From Achromobacter xylosoxidans (GTDB lineage: Bacteria > Pseudomonadota > Gammaproteobacteria > Burkholderiales > Burkholderiaceae_B): 64,000 nucleotides of DNA. The position numbers and the translations under genes were made by a program. The stretch lies in assembly GCF_001457475.1 (NCBI RefSeq), contig NZ_LN831029.1, positions 3,906,001 to 3,970,000 on the forward strand. Reading direction: 5' to 3'. The notes beneath the pieces were generated by a model. That model did not search any database, was not told where the DNA came from, and was given only the letters and a program-made list of their open reading frames with translations. Shown here piece after piece: positions 51,527-63,500 of the stretch; within the stretch, counting starts at the first letter, position 1, and every line of letters starts with the position of its first letter.

Positions 51527-54500
51527 ATGAATCGTCAATCCCGCATCCTCGCCCAATCCGCCCGCCGCCAGTCCCTGAAGGCCCCGCCCCTGCCCGCGCT
51601 CACCACCATGGCGATGGTGATCGGCTCGCTGGTCTCCGGCGGCGCCCACGCCAACCCCACCGGCGGCAACGTCGTGGCCGGCGGCGCGACCATCAATGAC
51701 CGCGGCAACGGCACGCTGGACATCAACCAGTCGACCGGCAAGGCGATCATCAACTGGAAAGACTTCAGCATCGGCGCCAACGAGACGGTCAATTTCCGCC
51801 AGCCGGGCAGCAACAGCATCACGCTGAACCGGGTGGTCGGCAACGATCCGTCGGCCATCTTCGGCCGCCTGAACGCCAACGGCACGGTGATGCTGGTCAA
51901 CCCGAACGGCGTGCTGTTCGGCAAGGGCGCCCGCATCGACGTGGGCGGCCTGGTCGCCACCACCGCCAACATCAGCGACAAGGACTTCCTGGCCGGCAAG
52001 TACAAGTTCGACAAGCCGTCGTCCAAGGCCAACGCCATGATCGTCAACGAAGGCACGATCAGCATCAAGGACAGCGGCCTGGCGGTGCTGGTGGCGCCTG
52101 CCGTGCGCAACTCGGGCGTGATCGAGGCCAAGCTGGGCCGCGTGGCCCTGGCCGGCGCCAAGACCGTCACGGTCGACTTCCACGGCGACGGCCTGCTGAG
52201 CTTTGACGCCACCTCGGCCGTCAGCGAGCTGCCCAAGGACGCCGATGGCAAACCGGTCTCGGCCCTGGTCGCCAACAACGGCGTGATCCGCGCCGACGGC
52301 GGCACGGTCCTGATGACGGCGCGCGCGGTCAAGGGCGTGATCGACAACGTGGTCAACACCGACGGCATCGTCAGCGCCAAGGCGGTGGGCACGCAGAACG
52401 GCAAGATCGTGCTGTCGGGCGGCGACGCCGGCACGGTCAATGTGGCGGGCACGGTCGAGGCCACCGGCGCCAACGCCGGCGAGCGTGGCGGCAAGGTGGT
52501 GGTAACCGGCGAACACGTCAACGTGGCGCGCGGCGCCGCCATCGACGTGTCCGGCGCGGCCGGCGGCGGCGAGATCGCGCTGGGCAGCCAGGGCGTCGCG
52601 CCCGACGACGGCTCGGCCGCGTTCAGCGGCAAGTCGTCCACCGTCAAGGTGGCGGCGGGCGCCAGCCTCAAGGCCGACGCGCTGGTCAACGGCAAGGGCG
52701 GCAACGTGACGATGTGGTCCAACGACGCCACGGCGTTTGCCGGCAGCCTGTCGGCGCGCGGCGGCGCGCAAGGCGGCGATGGCGGCTTCGCCGAAGTCTC
52801 CAGCAACAAGAACATCGGCCTGACCGGCTCGGCCGACCTGCGCGCGCCCAAGGGCAAGACCGGCCTGCTGCTGATCGACCCGACCGACCTGCGCATCGTC
52901 GATTCCGCCAGCGGCAGCGGCTCGCAGGACGGCGCGGCCGGCGACGGCACCATCAACGGCGGCGACGCCAACACCGCCAACAACACCGTGTCGCGCGGCC
53001 TGCTGGAAAGCCTGGCCGGCACCACCAACATCAAGCTGGAAGCCACCGGCCAGATCACGGTCGCGGACATGGCCGCGATCAACCTGAAGACCACCAGCGG
53101 CCACAGCTTCACGATGCGCTCGACCCAGACGGGCGGCATCCGCTTCGAGAACGCGAACACCGAGATCAGCACCCAGGGCGGCTCCATCACGCTGGAAGCG
53201 CTGGGCGTGGGCAGCACGCTGGACAACATCGGCAAGCTGACCAGCCGCGGCGGCGCGATCACGCTGAACGCCACCGGCGACATCAACCTGGCCAACGTCA
53301 TCGACGCCGGCAGCGGCGCGGCGCTGGTCCGCACCAGCGCCGGCTCGATCCGCAACACCGGCGGCGCCAACCAGGTCGTGGCCGGCGGCAGCGTCAAGCT
53401 GGACGCCAGCGGCGGCAACATCGGCGATCCGGCCGCGGCGGTCAACACCCGCACGGCCCAGTTGTCGCTTGCGACCGGCGGCAACCTGGCCGTGGCCAAC
53501 CGCCAGACGCTGACGTCGCTGGACATCACCAGCCGCCACGCGCAACCGGGCGTCAACAACAGCTTCCAGCTGACCTCGCCCGACCTGGCTTTCGCGCTGC
53601 AGGACAACGGCAGCTACCAGCTGAGCACGGTCACGCAGCCGGGCCTGAACTTCTCGTTCACCGGCGACCGCACCATCACCGCGGGCAACATCGACCTGGG
53701 TAGCGGCGCGCTGGCGCTGACCTCGACGGCCGGCCACATCCTGGGCACGCCCACCTCGTTGCTGAAGGCGGGCTTCATCACGCTGAGCGCCGCCGGCAGC
53801 GACGGCAGGAGCGGCGCGATCGGCTCGTCTGCCCAGGGGCTGAACACCCAGACCGCCTCGCTGACCGCCACCAGCGGCACCGGCGGCGTCTACCTGAACA
53901 ACACCGGTTCGGCGATCCTGAAGGCCATCGACACCACCGGCAGCCTGGTCGCCACGACCACGGGCAACCTGACCCTGGGCGATATCAAGACCGGCGCGTC
54001 CGCCGTCCTGACGTCGGCCCTGGGCAACATCGTGGACGACGGCGTCGACGCCACCACGATCGCCACGTCCTCGCTGACGCTGGCGGCGGCGAACGGCACC
54101 ATCGGCACCGGCGCACGCAGCCTGAAGACCAGCGCCAGCAGCCTGTCCGCCGTCTCGAGCGGCGGCGTGTACCTGGACAGCACCAGCAGCAACCTGAACA
54201 TCACCCAGGCGCAGGCCGCCAACGCCGCCATCACCATCACTGGCGCCGGCAGCGTCTCGGCCAACAACGTCAGCTCGGGCGGCGGCGCCGTCAACCTGAC
54301 CGGCAACAGCATCAACGCCGGCCAGGTCAACGCGGGCAGCGGCAACGTCACGCTGACCGCGCGCGCCGGCAGCATCACCGGCACCTCGGCCTCGCTGATC
54401 ACCGGCAACGTCGTCACCCTGCTGGCCCCGGCCTCCAACACCTCGTACACCGTCGGCACCGCGGGCACCTACCTGCGCACCGCCGCCGGCGAACTGCACG

Positions 54501-57500
54501 CCACCGGCGGCAGCATCTTCCTGAACCAGGCCCAGGGCTCGGTGCTGCTGGACGACCTGAAGGCCAACAACGGCATCTATGTGACCGGCGTCGCCAACCT
54601 GACGGCCAACCAGCTGGACGCCGGCAACGGCACGCTCTCGCTCAACGCCCAGGGCGGCAGCGTCCTGCGCGCCAATGCCAACAGCGTGCTGGCGGGCAGC
54701 AGCGTCAACCTGCAGGCCCTGCAACACCTGGGCACGGCCAGCGAACACCTCACCACCGCCACCACCAGCCTGACGCTGGGCAGCGGCGGCGACATCTTCA
54801 TCGACAACCCGGGCAAGACGCTGACCTACCTGGCGATCAGCAATTCCCACGCCGACCCGGCCCGCCGCAACACGCTGCAGGTGGCCGCGCCGTTCCTGAC
54901 CTTCGATATCAATGACAACCTGGGCAACGCCTACGAGCTGCGCCAGGTCTACAGCTCGCTGCTGAACCAGTTCTCTTTCACCGGCGACCAGAGCCTGAAG
55001 CTGGGCAACCTGCGCGCCGGCAGCGTCATCACGCTGACCTCGACCCTGGGCAGCATCCTGGACGACGGCATCGCCGATACGCGCGTCACCGCCAGCAACG
55101 TCAGCCTGACGGCCAACCAGGACATCGGCACCGCCGCCAACTACGTGGCGGTCAACGCGCCCAGCCTGTCGCTGGACACGCGCGGCAACCTGTATGCCAC
55201 CAACATCGCCGACCTCAACTCGCTGTCGGTGACCGCCCGCCACAAGAGCGCGGACGACCACTACGTGCTGGACGTGCGCGCGCCGTCGCTGCTGTTCAAC
55301 ATCACCGACGACGCCAGCGGCCACACCATCCGCGAAGTGCGCGACGCCAACTCGGTGAACTTCAGTTTCACCAGCGACCGCGACATCACGGCTGGCAGCA
55401 TCGACGCCGGCTACAGCGGCAGCATCACCCTGAACGCCGCCGGCGACATCCGCGACGACGGCAACAAGCAGACCCGCCTGCTGGCCAACGCGGTCAACCT
55501 GATCGCCGGCAAGGCGGTCGGCGCCAGCGGCGCGGGCTACCTGGACATCATCGCCGGCAGCCTGAGCGGCTCGGCGGGCAATGGCGGCTTCTACGTCCAG
55601 CTGCCCCACCCCACCGGTTCGTCCAACACCACCGGCACCGTCACGCTGAACAACATCACCGCCACCGACGACGTGCGCATCGACACGCGCCAGGGCGACG
55701 CGCTGCTGTCCGGCACCGTGCGCAGCTGGAACGGCGCGGTCGCCCTGAACGTGGCCAACGGCTCGCTGTTCGGCAACGGCACCGGCAACGTGTACGCGGG
55801 CGGCAATGACATCCTGCTGACCGCCGCCGGCGCCATCGGCGGCGTGTACAACGGCAGCCTGCGCTACATCGGCGTGGGCGGCAGCGGCCAGGCCAGCGTG
55901 CAGGCCACCGCCGGCACCGACGTCTACCTGAACGGCACCACCGGCAACATCAAGCTGACGCGGCTGGAGGCCGGCAGCGGCCAGATCGGCTACACCCAGG
56001 CGTCGGGCAACACCACGATCGGCAGCCTGAGCGCCGCCGGCGCGGCCACCCTGGCCAACACCGGCGGTTCGCTGCTGGACGACGGCGACGCCGCCACGCA
56101 GATCCGCGCCAGCAGCATCGCGCTGGCGGCCGGCGGCAGCATTGGCGCGACGGGCGCCGCGCTGACCCTGCAGGCCCCGGACGTCAGCCTCGCCAGCGGC
56201 GGCGGCATCGCCGTCGACAACCTGGTCGGCCTGACGCGCCTGAACATCACCCGCAACGGCACGGCCAACGCCACCTATGCGATCACCGCGCCGAACCTGA
56301 CGGCGTTCACCGTGACGGATGACGCCAGCGGCATCCACCTGAAGAACATCGCCAGCGCCACCAACCTGGACTTCGGCTTCACCGCCAACAGCAAGAACCT
56401 GCTGGTCGGCAGCATCGACGCGGGCGCCAACGGCAAGGTCAGCCTGACCTCGAACCAGAACATCAGCAACGACGATCCGGCCAACAGCGGCGCCATCCGC
56501 GCCTCGACCGTGGCGCTGACGGCGGGCACCGGCGGCTCCATCGGCTCGTCGGTCACGGGCGGCGGGCTGGTCCTGAACGGCACGTCGGCGCTCAGCCTGA
56601 CCGCCGGCAACCACTTCTACGTCAGCAGCGACACCGTGCTGCGCAGCCTGGCCATCAACAGCCTGAAGGCCGCCGGCAGCGCCAGCACTTTCGAGATCGG
56701 CGGCGGCGCCGGCCAGACCATCCGCATCAGCGACGACGGCACCACCCAGTACCTCGAACAGGTCACCGGCGGCCTGACCGACTTCAGCTTCAGCGGCCGC
56801 AAGAACATCCAGGCCGGCACGATCACCGCCACCAATTCGGTCAACCTGGCCACGACCGGCGGCGGCGTCAACTCCAGCATCACCAGCGATGGCGGCGCCG
56901 GCCGCATCACGGCCAACAGCGTCACGCTATCGGCCACCGGCTCGGACAGCTATACCGCCCGCGACGCCAATACCGGCGCCATCGGCGCCGGCGCCCGGGC
57001 GCTGCGCGTGACCACCAGCAACCTGGCGGTCACCAACAACGGCGACATCAACCTGAACAACGGCGGCCAGGCGCTCAGCAGCCTGAACCTGTACCTGTCG
57101 CGCCGCGACGCCGGCAGCAGCGTCAACTACGACACCAACAGCTATGCCTTCGCCGGCATGGGCGGGCAGTCGCTGTCGCTGGGTAGCGGCACCAACATGA
57201 CGATCGGCGCCAACATGCAGGGCGCGGCGCTGACCATCAACACCGACACCGCGATCACCTCGAACACCATCAACGCCGGCAGCGGCTCGGTGTCGCTGAC
57301 CACGCGCTACGTCAACAGCGACCTGGCCCCCAGCATCGGCGGCTCGGGCCTGATCACCGGCAACAGCGTCAGCCTGAGCGCCCTGGGCACCAACGGCAGC
57401 GTTTTTGCCAAGACCAGCACGTCCAACCTGTCGATCGCCTCCGCTGGCAATGTGAACGTGGCTAACGACAAGCAGCTCGATTCGCTGTCATTGACGGCCA

Positions 57501-60500
57501 ATCACAGCAGTTCCAACGGCGCGGTCGTCAACACCTACGCCATCAGCGCCACCGGCATGACGGAGTTCTCGCTGAATGATTCGACCGACGTCTCGGGCCT
57601 GACACTCAGCAACATCATCAATACCGACAACCTGGCACTGTCGATCTCGTCGGACCGCGCGCTGACCGTCAACAAGGTCACCACCGCCGCCGGCGGCTCG
57701 GTCACTCTGGCCAGCAACGGCACCATCTACGGCAACGGCGCCAGCGCGCCGAATATCACCACTGGCGCGCTGACGCTCAACGCCAGCTCGGTGACGGGCA
57801 CCTACGCCACCAACCAGCCGCTGTTCGTCAGTGTCGACTCACTGTCCTCGAACATCCGCGGCAGCCTGTGGGTGTCGAACAACAAGAGCCTGACGCTGCT
57901 GGACAACAGCGCCACCAGCTCGGCCCAGGTCAACGTGACCAACGGTTCGATCACGCAGGGCGCCGGCCGCTTCGTCACCCCGGCGCTGACACTGACCGCC
58001 GCGCAGTCCATCGGTGGCGCCGGCAACGCGGTGCAGACCGACACGCGCCAGCTGACTACGCAATCGGGCGGCAACCTGTACGTCAACAACGCCAGCGACC
58101 TGTTCTCGCTGAACATCACCGCCAACCACGCCAACAGCGCAGTGGACAACGTGCTGCAGGTCGCGGCCAAGGGCCTGACGTTCAATGTCACGGACGCCGG
58201 CGCCTATGCCATGACCGAGGTCAGCGACCTGACCGGCCTGAACTTCTCGTTCGGCGGTGACCGCACGCTGTACGTCGGCAACGTCGACGTTGGCCCGGCC
58301 AACACCGTGAGCCTGGACGCCTATGGCTCGGGGGCCAATATCCTGAACCTGTCGCCGACTTCGCACATCACTGGCGACGTGGTCACGCTGCGTACCAGCG
58401 GCCAGATCGGCGTCGCTTCCGGCGACGACTCGGGCTCGATCCACACCACCACCAGCGAGCTCTACCTCACCGCCGGCAGCGACGTCTACGTGGACAATGA
58501 CCGCGACCTGGCCAGCCTGTCGCTGTACGCCACCGGCAGCGCGCCCGCGACCTACCAGATCCAGTCGAACGAACTGCTGTTCGACGTGGCCCACAACGGC
58601 AGCCGCCTGCAGGTCAACCAGGTGCGCGACAACACCGGCCTGAACCTGATGCTGTCGAGCAACGTCGGCCAGGACATCGGCATCATCGACACGCAGCCAA
58701 CCGGCACGGTGCGCCTGTCCAGCAACAACAGCATCCTGGGCAGCGCCGACGACAGCCAGCGCATCACCGCCGCGCAGGTCAACATCACCACCCAGGGCTC
58801 GGGCGCCATCGGCGCGGTCGGCCGCGAAATCAACCTGTCGGCGCCGATCGTCAGCATCCAGAACGCCGGCGACGTCTACGTCGATTCCGACACGCACATC
58901 GATTCGCTGACGCTGTACTCCACCGGCAATGCCGCGCGCAGCTACGGCATCAATTCGCCCACCCGCGACGGCGGCAACATCGGATTCCAGGCCACCGACG
59001 GCGGCAGCGGCAGCAGCGCCGGCCTGGTGCTGAGCCAAGTGATCGACCAGGGCGGCCTGAACCTCAGCGTCACCAGCGACCGCACCATCACGGTCGGCAA
59101 GATCAATGTCGGCAACGACAACGTCACGCTGACCTCGCGCGGCGGCTCGCTGCTGGGCGACGGCGACAGCACCACCAAGATCGACGCGGCGGCCCTGACC
59201 CTGACGGCCAACAACGCCATCGGCGCGGCCGGCGCCGGCAACGCCATCGACACCCGCGTCAGCACGCTGAACGGCCGCGCCAATGGCGGCGGCGCGTACA
59301 TCACGGTGGAAGGCAACACCAGCCTGCCGAGCCTGGTCTCGACGGGCGCCAGCTCGGTCAGCAACACCACCGGCGACATCGAGCTGGGCACGGTCAACAC
59401 CAACGGCAACGCCTTCACCGTCAACAACACCGGCGGCTCGATCCTGAGCGGCACGATCAACAACGCCACCACCGTCAACCTGACGGCCAATGGCTCGATC
59501 GGCAACAAGAGCGCCATTCGCACCACCGCGCTGGCCAACGGCACCACCACGGTCAACCTCAGCGCCACCAAGACCGACCGCGCCGATGGCAGCATCGCGC
59601 TGACGGAAGCCTATGGCCTGCAGGTGGCCTCGGCCTCCGGCGCCGGTGATATCACCCTGAGCGCCGACACCGCCAACAACGGCCGCAACCTGACCGTGGG
59701 CACCATCACGTCCACAGACGGCGCGGTCACCCTGTCGACCGCGCGCGGCAGCATCGTCGGCGCCAACAACAGCAACCTGGTCACCGGCAAGAGCGTCAAC
59801 CTGACGGCCAACTACGGCACGGGCACCTCGATCGGCGCGTCGAACTCGGCCCGCCTGCACCTGAACACCGAGAAGCTGACCATGGCCACGCCGGGCAGCA
59901 TCTACGTCGACAACCTGGCCGACCTGTCCGACCTGACCATCATCCGCAACAACGCGCAGGGCTCGAACCTGGGCAGCGCGGGCATGTTGACCATCGACGC
60001 CAAGAACCTGACGTTCAGCGGCGGCGACTCCAACAACGCCACCGCGCTGACCGTGGTGCGCGACACCACCGGCCTGAACTTCACCTACCAGGCCGTGGGC
60101 GCGATCAACCTGCACGACATCGACGTCACGCAGAACGGCTCGGTAACGCTGTCGACCAACCCGTACTACTACACGGGCGGCTCCATCCAGGGCATGAACG
60201 GCTCGTCCAAGATCGTGGCGGGCGACCTGACGCTGTCCACCGGCACGGGCGACACGCCCAACACCATCGGCTCGGCCGGCCTGGCGCTGAGCACGCAGGT
60301 CAAGAACATCGCCGCCACCGCCTCGGGCGGCATCTGGCTCAAGCAGAACGGCTCGATCAACCTGGGCAACCTGCGCGCGGGCGGCGACCTGTCGGTCACC
60401 ACCACCACCGGCGACATCCTGGTCGGCACGGTCAGCTACGGCACCGGCAACGCCCTGACCCTGAACGCCCAGACCGGCAGCATCCTGTACGGCGGCGGCA

Positions 60501-63500
60501 CGCTCTCGGGCGCGGGCGCCGGCGCCATCACGCTGTCCGCGCAGAACGGCATCGGCACGCGCGACGCGGCCATCAAGATCGCCGCGCCCAACAGCCCGGT
60601 GTCGGCCACCGTCACCGGCGACGGCTCGCTCTACCTGGACAGCAGCGGCAACCTGCTGGGCGGCCTGACGACCTCGGTCGCCAATGGCGAGACGCGCATC
60701 ACCGGCAACGGCAGCCTGGCGCTGACCAGCGTCACCTCGGGCACCGACGCCACCGGCAACGACATCTCGGTCAAGACCACCTCGGGCAACATCACGGTCA
60801 AGAACGTGCAGGCCGGCGCCAACCACGGCCAGGTCACGCTCAACGCCGAGAACGGTTCGATCCTGGCCGACGCGGCCGGCGCCACCGTCAAGGCCTACGG
60901 CGTGGCGCTCAACGCCGCCAACGCCATCGGCGCCAGCAACGGCCGCATCAACGCCACCGGCCAGCGCGTCGAAGCCACCACCAGCGGCGGCATGTACCTG
61001 GCGGCGGACAACAACTCCGTCTACTCCTACCTGTCGGGCAACATCATCGACATCGCCGCCGCCGGCAATCTGCAGATCGCCAACGCGATCTCGTCCAATG
61101 GCGCGATCAAGATCACCGGCAACGGCGCCAACAGCCAGTTGGTGGCCGGCAACATCGACGCCGGCGCCGGCAGCGTCAACATCGACTTCAGCAAGACGGG
61201 CAGCACCATCGTCGACGACCGCGAGGACTCCACGCGCATCATCGGCAACAACGTTGTGCTCAAGGCCGGCGCGGGCATCGGCGGCGCCGCCGGCTCGCCC
61301 GACAACCTGCAGACGACCGCCGCCAACATCACCGCCGAAGTCACCGGCGCGGGCTCGATCTACCTGAACGACAACCGCGCGGCCGGCACCACGCTGGCGT
61401 CGGTCATCACCCAGAACGGCGCGATCGGCATCACCACCGCCGGCTCCACCCTGGTCACCAGCGCCATCAGCCGCAACGGCTCGGCCAGCAACAACATCTC
61501 GATCGCCACCACCAGCGGCGACCTGTCGGTGAACACGATCGACGCCTCGGCGGGCGGCGACATCAGCCTGAATGCGGCCGGCTCCATCCTGGGCGCGGTG
61601 GCCAACAACCTGGTCCTGGGCAACACGCTGACAGCCGTCGCCGGCGGCAGCATCGGCTCGGCCGCCTACCCGGGCAATGGCTCGGGCGGCATCGCGCTGC
61701 GCACCAACCTCGGCGCCCTGGGCAACCTGTCGACCGCCGCCGACGGCGCGGTCATCGTGGTCAACAACATCGGCACGCGTGCGCTCAGCGCCAACAGCGG
61801 CAACATCCAGCAGAGCGGCGCCATCAGCTCGGTCTACCTGACCACGGCCGGCGATCTGGACGCCAGCGGCGGCATGTCGAACACCGCCGCCAACCTGCTG
61901 CTGTCCTCGGGCGGCAAGCTGACGCTGGCCAGCGCCGGCGTACAGGCCAACGGCACCATCACGCTCAAGGGCACGCAGGACGTGGTGGCCGCCGGCGCCA
62001 CGCCGCGCACGATCAACGTCAAGGGCACCACGCTGAATTTCAGCAGCGGCGCCGCGGGCGGCAACACCACGCTGGTGACCGAAGCCCGCACCATCGGGGC
62101 CAGCTTGACCGGCACCAGCACGCCGGCCAACCTGACGCTGACCAACACCGGCGCGCTCGACGCGTCGCTGAGCACCGCCAACGGCGACATCAGCGCCACG
62201 GCCACCGGCTCGCTGAACGCCTCGGCCACCGCCGTCGGCAGCAACCGCACCATCGCGCTGACCTCGCAGCATGGCGATGTAGAGATCGGCATCGTCAACG
62301 CCGGCGCCGCCAGCGGCACCGTGATCCTGAGCGCCGCCGAGGGCTCGCTGCTGGGGCTGGACAACACCCTCACGGCCAACAGCCTGGACCTGACCAGCAA
62401 GACCGGCATCGGCACCCAGGCCGACCACTTCACCACGTCGGCCCGCAATCTCAAGGCCAATGTCCTGGGCAGCGGCGACATCTATGTGGACGCCTCCGGT
62501 CCGTTGACGCTGGGCCGCGTCGCGACGGCTGACGGCAACATCGGCATCGCCTCCGCCGGCAACCTGGCGAGCACGGTCGGCCTGTCGGCCGGCAACCGCG
62601 GCGACGTCGCGCTGGCCTCCACCGCCGGCAACGTCACCGTCAGCCACGATATCGCCAGCGCCGACGCGCATGACCTGTCCGTGAGCGGCGCGGCCATCGC
62701 CATGGCCGCCGCCAACACCAGCGGCAGCCAGACCTACACCGGCAACGTCACCCTCAACGGCGACCTGACCGGCAGCGCCATCGGCATCACCGGCAACGCC
62801 ACGCTGGCCGGCGGCAAGCGCACCCTGACGGCCAACGGCGCCAACGGCGGCGTCGCCCTCTCGGGCGCGCTGAACGGCGGCGCGCAGCAGGCCGTGATCG
62901 TGGCCGACGACGGCGACGTCACGCTGGGCGGCAATGCCTCCAACCTGGCCAGCCTGACCATCACCGGCAACAACATCGACCTGCGCCAGGTCGCCACCAC
63001 CGGCGCCCAGCAGTACAACGGCGCCACCACGCTGCGCGGCGCGTACACCACCGCCAACGGCGCCTTCGGCGTCGACGGCGCCACCACGCTGGCCAGCACC
63101 GTGAGCGTGACCACCGGCAGCGGCGCGGTCGCCTTCACGGGCGCCGTGTCGGGCGCCAACGCGCTGACCGTCACCAGCAGCGGCACCACCACCTACGGCG
63201 GCGCGGTCGACATCGCCTCGCTCAACCAGGCGGGCACCGGCGGCACGGCCATCAACGGCGGCAGCGTCACCAGCAGCGGCACGCAGACCTACGTCGGCCA
63301 CGTAACGCTGGGCGACGATGCGGTGCTGACCGGCACCACCGTCACGCTGGCCAACGGCGCCGACGGCGCCTATGCGCTGGAAATCGACGGCACGGCCCTG
63401 CTGACCGGCGCCATCGGCGCCACCACCAAGCTGGCCAGCCTGACGCTGGACGGCGCCGCCACGCTCAATGCGGGCAGCATCGCCACCACCGGCAACCAGC

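Noticed and set aside
49859..56614. A 2251-codon open frame on the minus strand opposite the tpsB and tpsA genes
   Set aside because: It is antisense to clear TpsB and TpsA sequence, has Gly/Ala/Val/Arg/Gln-only composition and no domain. High GC at third positions keeps antisense frames open.
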